DNA of 64,000 nt from Streptomyces colonosanans (GCF_001866645.1 NZ_MLYP01000002.1:62001-126000), one strand, 5' to 3'; positions 23,013-32,479 are shown, counted from the stretch's first letter. A program made the numbers and translations. Notes: a model not told the origin generated them from the sequence alone.

Positions 23013-26000
23013 GTGAGCGACACGAGCGACGTGTACGAGAACGCCCGCGGCTATCTGCGCTACCCGCATCTGCACGGCGACCGGCTCTGCTTCGCCGCCG
23101 AGGACGACCTGTGGGTGGCCCCGCTGGAGGGGCCAGGCCGCGCCTGGCGGCTCACCGTCGACCGTACGAAGATCGGCCATCCCCGCTTCTCGCCCGACGG
23201 CCGCCTCATCGCGTACACGAGCTGGCGCAACCTCGCACCCGAGATCCATCTGACGCCGGTGGACGGCGGCCCCGGCCGGCGCCTCACCTACTGGGGCAGC
23301 ACCGACACGCGGGTGTGCGGCTGGACGCCCCCCGAGCCGGACGGAAGGGCCGACATCCTCGCCGTCGCCTCGCACGGAGAGCCGTTCTCCTACTTCACCT
23401 GGGCCTACAAGGTCCCCACCGACGGCGACCCCGGCGGCAAGCTGCCCTGGGGCCCGGTCTCGGACATCGCGGTCGCCGATGTCGAGGGCGAGCACCGGAC
23501 GCTGCTGCTCACCGGCACCCCTCCGCACGAGCCGGCCTCCTGGAAGCGCTACCGCGGCGGCGCCATGGGCAGACTGTGGCTGCACGGGCGGCAGCTGCTC
23601 CCCGACCTCGGCGGCCACCTCGACTCGCCGATGTTCGTCGGCGGGCGGATCGCGTTCCTCTCCGACCACGAGGGCATCGCCAACCTGTACTCGTGCGCGT
23701 ACGACGGCTCCGATCTGCGCCGCCACACCGACCACGACGCCTTCTACGCCCGGCACGCCTCCAGCGACGGCACGCGGGTGGTGTACCAGTGCGCGGGCGA
23801 CCTGTGGGTCGTCGACGACCTCTCCCCCGACTCGACCCCGCGCCGCCTGGACATACGGCTGGGCGGACCGCGCGCGGGGCGTCGCAAGTACCCGGTGCCG
23901 GCCGCGCAGCACCTGGACGGGATCTCGGTCGGCGAGACCGGGCGGGCCAGCGCGGTCGTCGTCCGCGGCAGCCTGTACTGGCTCACGCACCGCGACGGCC
24001 CCGCCCGTACGATCACCGACACCCCCGGCGTACGGGTCCGGCTGCCGGAGATGCTCGGTACGGGCGGCCGGCTCGCCTACATCACGGACGCGGAGGGCGA
24101 GGACGCCGTCGAGATCGCGTATCTGCCGCGGGCGTCCGGCGACCGGGAGCCGCGCAGGCCGGCCTCCGGGGGGCTGGGCCGGGTGCTGGAAATGGTGTCG
24201 GACCCGCAGGGCGAACGGCTCGCGATCGCCTCGAACGACGGGCGGCTGCTACTGATCACCGTGTCCGAGGAGGAGGCCGCCGCGGGGACGGCGGAGCCGG
24301 ACGGGGAGGTCACCGAGCTGGTCCGGTCGGTCAACGGGCCGGTGCGGGACCTGGCGTTCTCCCCGGACGGGGCATGGCTGACCTGGTCGCATCCGGGGAT
24401 CGGCCGGTCGCTGAGGCAGATCAAGATGGCGCGGATCAAGGACCGGCTGATCGTCGACGTGACCAACGGGCGCTTCGAGGACGAGAACCCGGTGTTCACC
24501 TCGGACGGGCGCTATCTGGCGTTCCTGTCCTGGCGCGGCTTCGACCCGGTCTACGACGTGCACACCGGGGACCTGTCCTTCCCGCTGGGCTGCCGCCCGT
24601 ACCTCGTCCCGCTGTCCTCGGCGACCCCGTCCCCCTTCGCACTGAACCCGGAGGGGCGGCCCGCCGCCGGGGGTCTCGATCCACTGGAGGAAGAGGAGGG
24701 CGGCGGCACGGTCACTGTCGAACTGGAGGGCCTGGAGAGCCGGGTGACGCCGTTCCCGGTCGCCGCGTCCAAGTACTCGGCGCTGCGTCCGGTCGCGGGC
24801 GGGGGCCTGGTGTGGCTGCGCTGGCCGATCTCGGGCGCGCTGGGCGAGACCTTCGCGAACCCCGACGACACCACGGGGCGGCCGACCCTCGAACACTTCA
24901 CCATCAGCAAGGCGAAGAAGGCCGAACTGGTGAGCCACCTGGACTGGTTCGCGGTGAGCGGGGACGGAACACGGCTGGTGGTCGTCGACGAGGGCGTTCT
25001 GCGAGCGGTCCCCTCGTCCGAGACAGGCGACATCGAGACGACGGTATGGATCGATGTGCGCCGGATCATGCACGTGGTGGACCCGGCGGCGGAGTGGCGG
25101 CAGGCGTACGCGGAGGCCGGCCGGCTCATCCGGGCGTACTTCTGGGATCCCGGCATGAGCGGGATCGACTGGGACGCGATCCTGGCGCAGTACCGCCCGC
25201 TGGTCGAACGGGTCGCGTCACCGGACGACTTCGCCGACCTGCTGCGCGAGGTGCTGGGCGAGCTGGGCACGTCCCACGCGTATGTGACGCCGGCGCGGCG
25301 CAACGAGGGCCCGGCGCACTACCAGCGCTACCAGGGCCTGCTGGGCGCCAATTTCGTACGCCGCGACGGCCATTGGGCGATCAGGCGGATCCTGCCGGGC
25401 GACCCGTCGGACTCCAAGGCGCGCTCGCCGCTGGCGGGCACGGGGATCCGGGAGGGGGCGGTCCTGACCCATGTGGACGGACGGCCGGTGGACCCGGTGA
25501 CGGGACCGTACCCGCTGCTGGCGGGCGCAGGCGGTACGACGGTGGAGCTGACGTTCACACCGGCGGAAGGCGAAGGGCGGCCACGGCGGGTGGCCGTGAT
25601 CCCTCTGATCGACGAACGCCCCCTGCGCTACCAGGACTGGGTCACCAAACGCCGGGCCGTCGTCCGCGAGTTGAGCGGCGGCCGCTGCGGGTACCTGCAC
25701 ATCCCGGACATGGGCGGCTCGGGCTGGGCGCAGTTCAACCGGGACGTGCGGATGGAGGTCTCGCGCCCGGCGCTGATCGTGGACGTACGCGGCAACGCCG
25801 GTGGCCACATCAGCGAACTGGTCATCGAGAAGCTCACGCGCACCATCCTGGGCTGGGACCTGACGCGCAACGCCCAGCCGGTGTCGTACACGTCCAACGC
25901 CCCACGGGGGCCGATCGTGGCGCTGGCCGACGAAGCGACCTCCTCGGACGGCGACATGATCACCGCGGCCTTCAAGCTGCTGAAGCTGGGCCCGGTGGTG

Positions 26001-26315
26001 GGCCAGCGCACCTGGGGCGGAGTGGTCGGTATGACGGGCCGCCATCGCCTGGGCGACGGCACGGTGATCACGGTCCCGATGAACGCAGCGTGGTTCGACG
26101 CCTACGGCTGGTCGGTCGAGAACCAGGGCGTGACACCGGACATGGAGATCCAGCGCACCCCGCTGGACTGGGCGGAGGGACGCCACAGGCAACTGGACGA
26201 CGCGGTCGAACTGGCCCTGGACCTGCTGCGCACCCAGCCGGCGGCAACACCCCCGGACTACAGCGATATCCCGGACAGGACCCGCCCGAAACTCCCCCCG
26301 AGGAACACGGGTTGA
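23013..26315 (+). CDS. Tricorn protease (S41 family)
   Basis: 1100 residues from the GTG at 23013. The N-terminal half is beta-propeller (repeats with RFSPDGRLIAYTSW, VFTSDGRYLAFLSW); then come a helical C1 region, a PDZ domain (around residues 780-860: GLLGANFVRRDGHWAIRRI to LTHVDGRPVDPVTG), and the C2 catalytic domain with DVRGNAGGHISE. Active-site elements are visible as GTSHAY (Ser754-His755) and SSDGDM (nucleophile Ser978, then Asp979). Tricorn degrades oligopeptides in the cytosol downstream of the proteasome. Full length and intact. Confidence 0.93.
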   Translation: MSDTSDVYENARGYLRYPHLHGDRLCFAAEDDLWVAPLEGPGRAWRLTVDRTKIGHPRFSPDGRLIAYTSWRNLAPEIHLTPVDGGPGRRLTYWGSTDTRVCGWTPPEPDGRADILAVASHGEPFSYFTWAYKVPTDGDPGGKLPWGPVSDIAVADVEGEHRTLLLTGTPPHEPASWKRYRGGAMGRLWLHGRQLLPDLGGHLDSPMFVGGRIAFLSDHEGIANLYSCAYDGSDLRRHTDHDAFYARHASSDGTRVVYQCAGDLWVVDDLSPDSTPRRLDIRLGGPRAGRRKYPVPAAQHLDGISVGETGRASAVVVRGSLYWLTHRDGPARTITDTPGVRVRLPEMLGTGGRLAYITDAEGEDAVEIAYLPRASGDREPRRPASGGLGRVLEMVSDPQGERLAIASNDGRLLLITVSEEEAAAGTAEPDGEVTELVRSVNGPVRDLAFSPDGAWLTWSHPGIGRSLRQIKMARIKDRLIVDVTNGRFEDENPVFTSDGRYLAFLSWRGFDPVYDVHTGDLSFPLGCRPYLVPLSSATPSPFALNPEGRPAAGGLDPLEEEEGGGTVTVELEGLESRVTPFPVAASKYSALRPVAGGGLVWLRWPISGALGETFANPDDTTGRPTLEHFTISKAKKAELVSHLDWFAVSGDGTRLVVVDEGVLRAVPSSETGDIETTVWIDVRRIMHVVDPAAEWRQAYAEAGRLIRAYFWDPGMSGIDWDAILAQYRPLVERVASPDDFADLLREVLGELGTSHAYVTPARRNEGPAHYQRYQGLLGANFVRRDGHWAIRRILPGDPSDSKARSPLAGTGIREGAVLTHVDGRPVDPVTGPYPLLAGAGGTTVELTFTPAEGEGRPRRVAVIPLIDERPLRYQDWVTKRRAVVRELSGGRCGYLHIPDMGGSGWAQFNRDVRMEVSRPALIVDVRGNAGGHISELVIEKLTRTILGWDLTRNAQPVSYTSNAPRGPIVALADEATSSDGDMITAAFKLLKLGPVVGQRTWGGVVGMTGRHRLGDGTVITVPMNAAWFDAYGWSVENQGVTPDMEIQRTPLDWAEGRHRQLDDAVELALDLLRTQPAATPPDYSDIPDRTRPKLPPRNTG

Positions 26316-26376
26316 GAGGCGTCGCCTGAGCAGGCGACACCGAGAGCGGTCGGCCTCGGGAGCGGCGCGCAGCAAA

Positions 26377-26411
26377 AAGTGGGGCACCCTCAGAGCGAGG
26401 GTGCCCCACTT
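26377..26411. terminator. Bidirectional terminator after tricorn
   Basis: Perfect 15-bp stem (AAGTGGGGCACCCTC and complement) with a 5-base loop; the A-run on its left supplies a U-tract for the opposite strand. Confidence 0.85.
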
Positions 26412-26435
26412 CACGGCCAAGGCCGAGTGCAGCGG

Positions 26436-26660
26436 CTACGCGTCGTAGTCCTGGTTGAAGCGGTCTTCCGACTCGTCCCGCATCCTCTGCGTGTCCTCCT
26501 GCGGCTGGCGGCCGCGCTGCTGGCTCTGCTGGCTCTGCTGGCCGCGCTGTTGGCTCTGCTGGCCGCGCTGCGAAGCCTGCTGCTTCGACTGCTCCGCCTT
26601 ACGCTTCGCCTGCTGCTTCATCTGCTCGGACTTGTCCTGGTTCTGGTCCTTCATGCCCAT
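26436..26660 (-). CDS. Small glutamine-rich hydrophilic protein
   Basis: 74 residues: MGMKDQNQDKSEQMKQQAKRK, then QQ/SQQRG repeats (SQQRGQQSQQ patterns between residues about 28 and 50), then an acidic tail ending DRFNQDYDA. No hydrophobic segment; strongly helical or disordered. Streptomyces genomes hold short proteins of similar start (GMKDQ.QDKS) and end (FDQDYDA), so the ends look conserved while the middle is repeat-driven. GGGAG lies nine bases before the ATG. Function unknown. Confidence 0.7.
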   Translation of the reverse strand: MGMKDQNQDKSEQMKQQAKRKAEQSKQQASQRGQQSQQRGQQSQQSQQRGRQPQEDTQRMRDESEDRFNQDYDA

Positions 26661-26736
26661 GTGGTTTCACTCCCGAAGTGGGTGAGGGGATCGGGCTCGA
26701 CCAGACTGACACGCCCGGACACACTGCGCATTTCGA

Positions 26737-27621
26737 TCAGTCACGCAGCGTACGCAGCCGCTGCTCGTCGGCCTCCCCACCGGCCCCGACCAGCCCCGTA
26801 GGCACCTCGCGGAGCCGCGGCTCGAACCTCCGCATCTCCCGCTGCCCCACCGTCGCGATGACGCCCGGCAGACAGCCGCGCACGCCCTGCATCCCCCGCA
26901 GCCACCACTGCGCGTACACATGGCTGGAGCGCCGTTCGATCCCCGCCACGATCCGGTCCACCGCCGGCCCCAGCGGGTAGGTCTTGTTGGACGGCCACGG
27001 CAGCCGCTGCCGCAGCTCCCGCATCACCTCGTCCTGGTCGGCGCCGCGCACCATGTCCGTGTCGGTCCAGGACAGGTATCCCAACCCGACCCGCACGCCC
27101 TTGTGCGCCACCTCGGCGCGCAGACTGTGCGCGTACGCCTCCACGCCCGACTTGGACGCGCAGTACGCCGTCATCATCGGCGCGGGCGTGATCGCCGCGA
27201 GCGAGGCGATCTGGAGCAGAAAGCCGCGGCTCTCGACCAGCACCGGCAGGAAGGCGCGGGCCGTCACCGCGGAGCCGATCAGATTGACCTCGATCACCCG
27301 CCGCCAGGCCTCGGGGTCGGAGTCCGCGAACGGCCCGCCGCTGGCCACTCCGGCGTTGGCGACCACGATGTCGACCTTCCCGAACCGCCCCTTCACCTCC
27401 CGGGCGACCCGCGCCATCACCTCGTGGTCGGTGACGTCCGCGTACCAGTGGCCGCTGTCGCCGTACAGCTGCTCCGATACCTGCTTCAGCGCGTCCACCT
27501 CAAGGCCGACGAGCGCGACGGTCGCGCCGCGTGCCGACAGCTTGCGGGCCAGCAGTTCACCGACGCCCCGCGCGGCGCCCGTGACGACCGCGACCTGCCC
27601 CTCCAGGCTCACCCTGCTCAT
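26737..27621 (-). CDS. Short-chain dehydrogenase/reductase
   Basis: 294-residue classical-type SDR. Cofactor motif TGAARGVGE, DVTD, NAGVASGG, catalytic Ser in QIASLAAITP and YCASKSGVEAYAHSL (Tyr-x3-Lys). The C-terminus is extended by about 60 residues relative to the minimal fold. Its ATG overlaps the upstream hydrolase stop (ATGA), so it is the third gene of the monooxygenase operon, a grouping that resembles the mycobacterial mymA-type lipid-modifying clusters. Substrate unknown. Confidence 0.9.
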   Translation of the reverse strand: MSRVSLEGQVAVVTGAARGVGELLARKLSARGATVALVGLEVDALKQVSEQLYGDSGHWYADVTDHEVMARVAREVKGRFGKVDIVVANAGVASGGPFADSDPEAWRRVIEVNLIGSAVTARAFLPVLVESRGFLLQIASLAAITPAPMMTAYCASKSGVEAYAHSLRAEVAHKGVRVGLGYLSWTDTDMVRGADQDEVMRELRQRLPWPSNKTYPLGPAVDRIVAGIERRSSHVYAQWWLRGMQGVRGCLPGVIATVGQREMRRFEPRLREVPTGLVGAGGEADEQRLRTLRD

Positions 27622-28544
27622 GCGCCCTCCTCCGTCCTGGCGTTCGTCGCGTACGCGGTGACGAGGTACCGGATCCTCCCGGTCACCAGCTCCGGCGCCT
27701 CCACCGGTGTCATATGGCCGAGCCCGAACAGCTCGGTGCTGCCGACGCAGTTCGGCAGGGCAGCGGCCAGCGTCCGTGCGTGCACCAGCGGAGTCAGCCG
27801 GTCAGCCGTGCCGACGACGACCTCGGTCGGTACGGTCAACTCCCGCATGCCGTCGTCGAGATCCAGCGTCTCGAGCACATACGACCAGGCGTGGCGCACA
27901 TCGCGTGGGCAGGCGTGCACCACCCGAGCGCAGGCCTCGACCATCTCCGGCGCCGAACCGGCGCCCATGGTCGCGTACTTGAGAACGCGCTTGGCCGCGG
28001 GTGTGACCGGCCCGAGCGGGAGCCGCGAGCCCAGGATGCGCGCCGTGAGCCAGGTGCGCGGACGTCCGGCACGCATCGGCACCACGCGCGCCTCGGCGAC
28101 CAGGCGCGCGCTTCCCGTGCTGCACAGCAGGGCGGCCGCCGTGTGCGCCCGGAAGCGGGGACGCCGGGCCGCGGCCAGCACGGCCACCCCGCCCATGGAG
28201 TGCCCCCCGACCACGGCCCGCTCGCCCGGCGCGAGGGTGGCGACGAGCACCGCCTCCAGGTCGTCGGCGAGCGCGTCGGTGGAACACCTGGCACTGGCCG
28301 GGCTGCGCCCGTGCCCCCGCTGGTCGTAGGCGATCACCCGGTGGTCGACGGCGAGGTCCCGTATCTGTGCCGCCCAGAAGGCGGTCGAGCAGGTCCAGCC
28401 GTGCGCGAGGACGACGGGTGGCGCGTCCTCGGGCCCGTGTACCTCGACATGCAGCCGGGCGCCGTCGGCGGACACGACGGTCAGCTCCCGGGCGGGGGCG
28501 CCGGGCGCGTACGGACCGCTCACGACGTGCGCCGGCCGGCTCAT
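27618..28544 (-). CDS. Alpha/beta-fold hydrolase
   Basis: 308 residues from the ATG at 28544, which overlaps the monooxygenase stop by four bases. Oxyanion region VVLAHGWTCSTAFW, YDQRGHGRSP, nucleophile elbow GGHSMGG, acid in VVGTADRLTPL, and His in FGLGHMTPVEAPE. In this operon it could hydrolyse the ester produced by a Baeyer-Villiger oxidation; that is inference from context. Confidence 0.88.
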   Translation of the reverse strand: MSRPAHVVSGPYAPGAPARELTVVSADGARLHVEVHGPEDAPPVVLAHGWTCSTAFWAAQIRDLAVDHRVIAYDQRGHGRSPASARCSTDALADDLEAVLVATLAPGERAVVGGHSMGGVAVLAAARRPRFRAHTAAALLCSTGSARLVAEARVVPMRAGRPRTWLTARILGSRLPLGPVTPAAKRVLKYATMGAGSAPEMVEACARVVHACPRDVRHAWSYVLETLDLDDGMRELTVPTEVVVGTADRLTPLVHARTLAAALPNCVGSTELFGLGHMTPVEAPELVTGRIRYLVTAYATNARTEEGA

Positions 28545-30070
28545 GCGCGGGCCTCCGCGGCCGCGATCTGCTCCTCGGTCGCCGCGGCAGCGCCCGCCCG
28601 GGGCGCCCTCAGTACCTCGTACTCCCCCAGGTCCACGCGCCGCGTCGCGTTGCGGAACTCCGTCGTCGTACCGGGCCAGACGGTGGTGTTGCGGCCGTTG
28701 GCGTCGAGGTACCAGCTGGTGCAGCCGCCGGTGTTCCACACCGTGCGCTTCATCCGCTCCTGCACCGTGTGGTTCCAGGCCTCGACGGCACGCGGCCTGG
28801 CGTCGAGCGCGACCCGGCCGCCCAGGACGTCCAACTGCCGCAGGTAGTCGGCCATGTAGTTCAGCTGGGACTCGATCATCAGGATCATCGAGGAGTTCCC
28901 GAGGCCGGTGTTGGGCCCGATGATCGTCATCCAGTTGGGGAACCCGGAGGCGGTCGCGCCGCGCAGCCCCTTCATACCCTCGCTCCAGGACTCCGCGAGC
29001 GTCCGCCCGTCGGCACCGACGACCCGCTCGGCCATCGGCATGCCCGTGACGTGGAAGCCAGTACCGAAGACGATCGCGTCGACCTCGGCCTCGGTGCCGT
29101 CGGCGGCGACGACGGTCGATCCGCGGACCTCGGCGAGCCCGCTCGCGACGACGTCCACATTGGGCCGGGCGAGGGCCGGATAGTACGTGTTGGAGAGCAG
29201 GATCCGCTTGCAGCCGATGCGGTAGTCGGGGGTCAGCTTGGCCCGCAGCGCCGGGTCCTTGACGGCGCGGGCCATGTTGTACTTGGCCAACTGCTCGACG
29301 AAGCCCAGCTCGTTGGGGCGCTTGGTGAACGCCTGGACCTGCAACTCCCGGATGCCCCACAGCAGTCCGCGCCGCAGTTTTGTGGTGAAGGGCAGCGCCC
29401 GGTGCAGCGAGCGTTCGGGACCGCTGATGGCGCGGTCCACGCGGGGCATCACCCACGCCGGGGTCCGCTGGAAGAGGACGAGCTTCGCGACGTCGGGCTG
29501 GATCGACGGCACGATCTGGATCGCGGACGCGCCCGTGCCGACCATGGCGACCCGCTTGCCGCGCACGTCGTAGTCGTGGTCCCAGCGGGCGGAGTGGAAG
29601 ACCGCACCGGGGAACGAGTCGAGACCCGGGATGTCCGGCATCTTCGGGTCGGACAGCGGACCGGTGGCGGAGACGACGACGTCCGCGGAGAAGCTGCCGC
29701 CACTGGTCTCGATGTCCCAGCGCAGCTGCTGCGCGTTCCAGGCCATCCGCTTCACCTCGCAGCCGAAGCGGAGGTGGGGCCGCAGCCGGAAGACCTCCGC
29801 CACGTGCTCCAGATACGCGCGGATGTGCTCCTGCCCGGAGAACGTGCGCGGCCATTCGGGGTTGGGTGCGAACGAGAACGAGTAGAGATGGGAGGGGACA
29901 TCGCAGGCGCAGCCCGGATAGGTGTTGTCGCGCCAGGTCCCACCGACACCGTCCGCCCGTTCCAGGACCACGAAGTCGGTGATCCCCTCCCGGCGCAGCC
30001 GCACGGCGGCCCCGAGCCCGCCGAACCCGGACCCGATCACCGCCACCCGTACATGCTCGTGCTCGGCCAT
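28541..30070 (-). CDS. Flavin-containing (Baeyer-Villiger-type) monooxygenase
   Basis: 509 residues; the ATG at 30070 follows GAGGG and starts MAEHEHVRVAVIGSGFGGLG. FAD motif GSGFGGLG, then ERADGVGGTWRDNTYPGC, a BVMO fingerprint FPGAVFHSARWDHD (F-x-G-x3-H-x3-W), a second Rossmann GTGASAIQ and FGTGFHVTG. FAD and NADPH sites are intact. First gene of a tightly coupled operon with the hydrolase and the SDR, divergent from a MerR regulator. It likely oxygenates a ketone or lipid substrate; identity unknown. Confidence 0.9.
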   Translation of the reverse strand: MAEHEHVRVAVIGSGFGGLGAAVRLRREGITDFVVLERADGVGGTWRDNTYPGCACDVPSHLYSFSFAPNPEWPRTFSGQEHIRAYLEHVAEVFRLRPHLRFGCEVKRMAWNAQQLRWDIETSGGSFSADVVVSATGPLSDPKMPDIPGLDSFPGAVFHSARWDHDYDVRGKRVAMVGTGASAIQIVPSIQPDVAKLVLFQRTPAWVMPRVDRAISGPERSLHRALPFTTKLRRGLLWGIRELQVQAFTKRPNELGFVEQLAKYNMARAVKDPALRAKLTPDYRIGCKRILLSNTYYPALARPNVDVVASGLAEVRGSTVVAADGTEAEVDAIVFGTGFHVTGMPMAERVVGADGRTLAESWSEGMKGLRGATASGFPNWMTIIGPNTGLGNSSMILMIESQLNYMADYLRQLDVLGGRVALDARPRAVEAWNHTVQERMKRTVWNTGGCTSWYLDANGRNTTVWPGTTTEFRNATRRVDLGEYEVLRAPRAGAAAATEEQIAAAEARA

Positions 30071-30097
30071 CTCGAAGCCCTCCCGCTCCGCAAAACC

Positions 30098-30115
30098 CTG
30101 CCAGTGATTACTGGC
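30098..30115. promoter_or_regulatory. Operator-like palindrome between monooxygenase operon and MerR gene
   Basis: TGCCAGT-GATT-ACTGGCA, perfect 7-bp arms, 28 bases before the monooxygenase start and 86 bases before the merR start. Likely the MerR-family binding site. Confidence 0.6.
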
Positions 30116-30200
30116 ACAGTCGGAGAGTAGGGCAGCGGCGTACCGATGGGCAGGGGGGCGGAACAAGGAAGTTACCGGCGGTACGACGTAGGGTGCGGGC

Positions 30201-30857
30201 GTGGCAGATCACGGGGAGCGGCGCGAGTACCGCATGGAGGAGCTGGCGGAAGCGGCCGGCATCACGGTGCGCACCCTGCGCTTCTACCGCGAGCGCAAGC
30301 TGATCCATCCGCCGCGCCGCGAGGGCCGCATCGCCTGGTACGACGACTCGCACCTGGCCCGGCTGCGCACCATCTCGGCGCTTCTGGAACGCGGTCACAC
30401 CCTCAGCGGCATCGCGGAACTGGCCGAGGCCTTCGACCACGGACGCGACGTCGGCGACCTGCTCGGCCTCGACGCCCCCACCGAGGAGACCCCCGTACGG
30501 CTCACCCCCGAGGCCCTGGCCGACGTGTTCGGCGCCGAGGCGACCCCGGAGAACCTGACCGCGGCCCTCGACCTCGGCTACCTCGGTGTGGACGGCGACG
30601 ACATAGTCCACATCAGCCGCCGACTGCTGGACGTCTCGGCGACCCTGGTGCGCGAGGGCATCCCGCTCGCGGACGTGCTGACCGCCGCCCGCCGCGTCCG
30701 CGAACACACGGAGGCTCTCGCGGACGTCTTCACGGACCTGATGACCGCCCACGACCGCTCCCCCCAGGACGCCGAGCACCTGCGCCCCCTGGCGAAGAGC
30801 GTGGTGGAGGCGGAACTGTCCCTGGCCCTGGACAGGCGGCTGCGCAAGCAGGGGTGA
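30201..30857 (+). CDS. MerR-family transcriptional regulator
   Basis: 218 residues. MerR winged-helix domain: YRMEELAEAAGITVRTLRFYRERKLI (residues about 10-36) and ARLRTISALLERGHTLSGIAEL. The C-terminal part is long, helical and lacks a Cys cluster, so it is not a metal sensor of the classic kind. The GTG follows TAGGGT by six bases, suggesting a leaderless transcript. It is divergent from the monooxygenase operon and probably controls it. Confidence 0.88.
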   Translation: MADHGERREYRMEELAEAAGITVRTLRFYRERKLIHPPRREGRIAWYDDSHLARLRTISALLERGHTLSGIAELAEAFDHGRDVGDLLGLDAPTEETPVRLTPEALADVFGAEATPENLTAALDLGYLGVDGDDIVHISRRLLDVSATLVREGIPLADVLTAARRVREHTEALADVFTDLMTAHDRSPQDAEHLRPLAKSVVEAELSLALDRRLRKQG

Positions 30858-30867
30858 CGGCCGGGCC

Positions 30868-31671
30868 TCAGAGGTCGTACACGACCGTCACCGGGGCGTG
30901 ATCGGACCAGCGCTCGGCATGGGTGGCCGCGCGTTCCACGAACCCCTTGACGGCCCTGGCGGCGAGGCCGGGCGTGGCCCCGTGGTAGTCGATCCGCCAC
31001 CCCGAATCGTTGTCAAAGGCCCGTCCGCGGTACGACCACCAGGTGTACGGCCCCTCGGCCTCCGGATGCAGTGCCCGCACCACATCCACGTATCCGCCGT
31101 CCGCGAGGTCGAAGACCCGGGTCAGCCACTCCCGCTCCTCCGGCAGGAAACCGGAGTTCTTGGTGTTGCCGCGCCAGTTCTTCAGGTCGGCCTGCCGGTG
31201 AGCGATGTTCCAGTCGCCGCAGACGAGCACCTCGCGCCCGTCAGCGACGGCCTGCTCGCTCAGTTCCTTGAGATAGGCGAGGAACTCACCCATGAAGCGG
31301 ATCTTCTCGTCCTGCCGCTCGGTACCGACCTCACCGGAGGGGAGGTAGAGGGAGGCGACCGTCACACCTGGCAGATCGACCTCGACGTAACGCCCGCTCG
31401 CCTCGAACTCCGACGACCCGAAGCCGACCTGGACCCGGTCCGGCTCGCGGCGGGAGTAGAGGGAGACGCCCGCACGCCCCTTGGCGGCGGCCGGCGCGTG
31501 CACGACGTGCCAGCCCTCGGGCGTGCGCACATGCTCGGGCAGTTGCTGCGGCTCGGCGCGGACCTCCTGCAGACACAGCACGTCCGCCCCAGTCCCCGCG
31601 AGCCACTCCACGAAGCCCTTCTTGCCGGCGGCACGCAGCCCGTTCACGTTGGCGGAGGTCACAGTCAGCAT
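30868..31671 (-). CDS. xth: Exodeoxyribonuclease III
   Basis: 267-residue AP endonuclease/3'-5' exonuclease of the EEP fold acting in base-excision repair. Motifs: SANVNGLRAA, LCLQEVRAEPQQL (metal-binding Glu), SGRYVEVD, VCGDWNIAH (Asp/Asn pair), RIDYHGATPG and WSDHAPV (catalytic Asp-His). Convergent with merR with ten bases between stops. Complete. Confidence 0.93.
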   Translation of the reverse strand: MLTVTSANVNGLRAAGKKGFVEWLAGTGADVLCLQEVRAEPQQLPEHVRTPEGWHVVHAPAAAKGRAGVSLYSRREPDRVQVGFGSSEFEASGRYVEVDLPGVTVASLYLPSGEVGTERQDEKIRFMGEFLAYLKELSEQAVADGREVLVCGDWNIAHRQADLKNWRGNTKNSGFLPEEREWLTRVFDLADGGYVDVVRALHPEAEGPYTWWSYRGRAFDNDSGWRIDYHGATPGLAARAVKGFVERAATHAERWSDHAPVTVVYDL

Positions 31672-31763
31672 CCGGGCACCCTACCTGCACACTGGACGAG
31701 GTCCCGTAAGGGACCGCATGCTGACCCTCCTGTTACTCACAGCCTGGACATACGGTTACGAAA

Positions 31764-32240
31764 ATGCTCATCCACCCTGTTCCCTTCGACCACCCGGACG
31801 CCGTCAAGCTCAATGGCGAGGTCCAGGCCGAGTACGACGTGCGCTACGGCGACGGTGGCGACGCCACTCTTCTGGACCCCGCCGACTTCCGGCCGCCGAA
31901 CGGCCTGTACCTGATCGCGTACGACGTGGACGGCACCCCCGTCGCCACGGGCGGCTGGCGCAGCCGGGACAAGAACGCCGAGGGGAACGAGGACGGCGAC
32001 GCCGAGCTCAAGCGCATGTTCGTCGTCGCAGGCATGCGCGGGCGGGGGCTGGCCCGGCGCATCCTGGCGGCCTTGGAGGAAGACGCCCGCGCGGCGGGCC
32101 GGGTCCGCATGGTCCTGGAGACCGGCACCAAGCAGCCCGAGGCGGTCGCCCTGTACGCCTCCAGCGGCTATGAGCCGTGCGAGAAGTTCGGCTACTACCG
32201 CTTCCACGACGACAGCCTCTGTTACGCCAAGCCGCTTTAG
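31764..32240 (+). CDS. GNAT-family N-acetyltransferase
   Basis: 158 residues. Acetyl-CoA motif A: LKRMFVVAGMRGRGLARRILAALEE, preceded by VATGGWRSR and followed by LETGTKQPEAVALYASSGYEP. The fold is complete. Substrate cannot be inferred; small Streptomyces members often acetylate amines or protein N-termini. Confidence 0.88.
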   Translation: MLIHPVPFDHPDAVKLNGEVQAEYDVRYGDGGDATLLDPADFRPPNGLYLIAYDVDGTPVATGGWRSRDKNAEGNEDGDAELKRMFVVAGMRGRGLARRILAALEEDARAAGRVRMVLETGTKQPEAVALYASSGYEPCEKFGYYRFHDDSLCYAKPL

Positions 32241-32338
32241 GACGCCGCCGGGCCGGTTCACCCCGGCCCCGCGCACCGCCTCACAGCCGCGAACTCTTCG
32301 CTTGACGGGCGGCGTTCGGCGACTTGTGCGCACAACGA

Positions 32339-32372
32339 AAATCCCGCCCGGTCTTCCGACCGGACGGGATTT
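32339..32372. terminator. Terminator between GNAT gene and tRNA-Ala
   Basis: 15-bp stem with one mismatch: AAATCCCG...CCGGTC pairs with GACCGG...CGGGATTT around a TTCC loop. It lies 34 bases past the tRNA and also follows the GNAT gene; A/T ends suit both strands. Confidence 0.8.
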
Positions 32373-32405
32373 CCCAACTCCCCGAGACTCAGAGAGTCGT
32401 TGCGG

Positions 32406-32479
32406 TGGACCTGAGGGGATTTGAACCCCTGGCCCCCTCGATGCGAACGAGGTGCGCTACCGGACTGCGCCACAGGCCC
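32406..32479 (-). tRNA. tRNA-Ala (CGC)
   Basis: 74 bases without CCA. The acceptor GGGCCTG/CAGGTCC includes the G3-U70 pair that marks alanine tRNAs. The anticodon arm CCTCG-TTCGCAT-CGAGG reads CGC; the T arm is AGGGG-TTCAAAT-CCCCT. Confidence 0.95.

Noticed and set aside
22946-26329. A 1127-codon alternative frame over tricorn
   Set aside because: Arg/Gly/Pro-rich shadow; the tricorn frame has all expected domains and catalytic residues.
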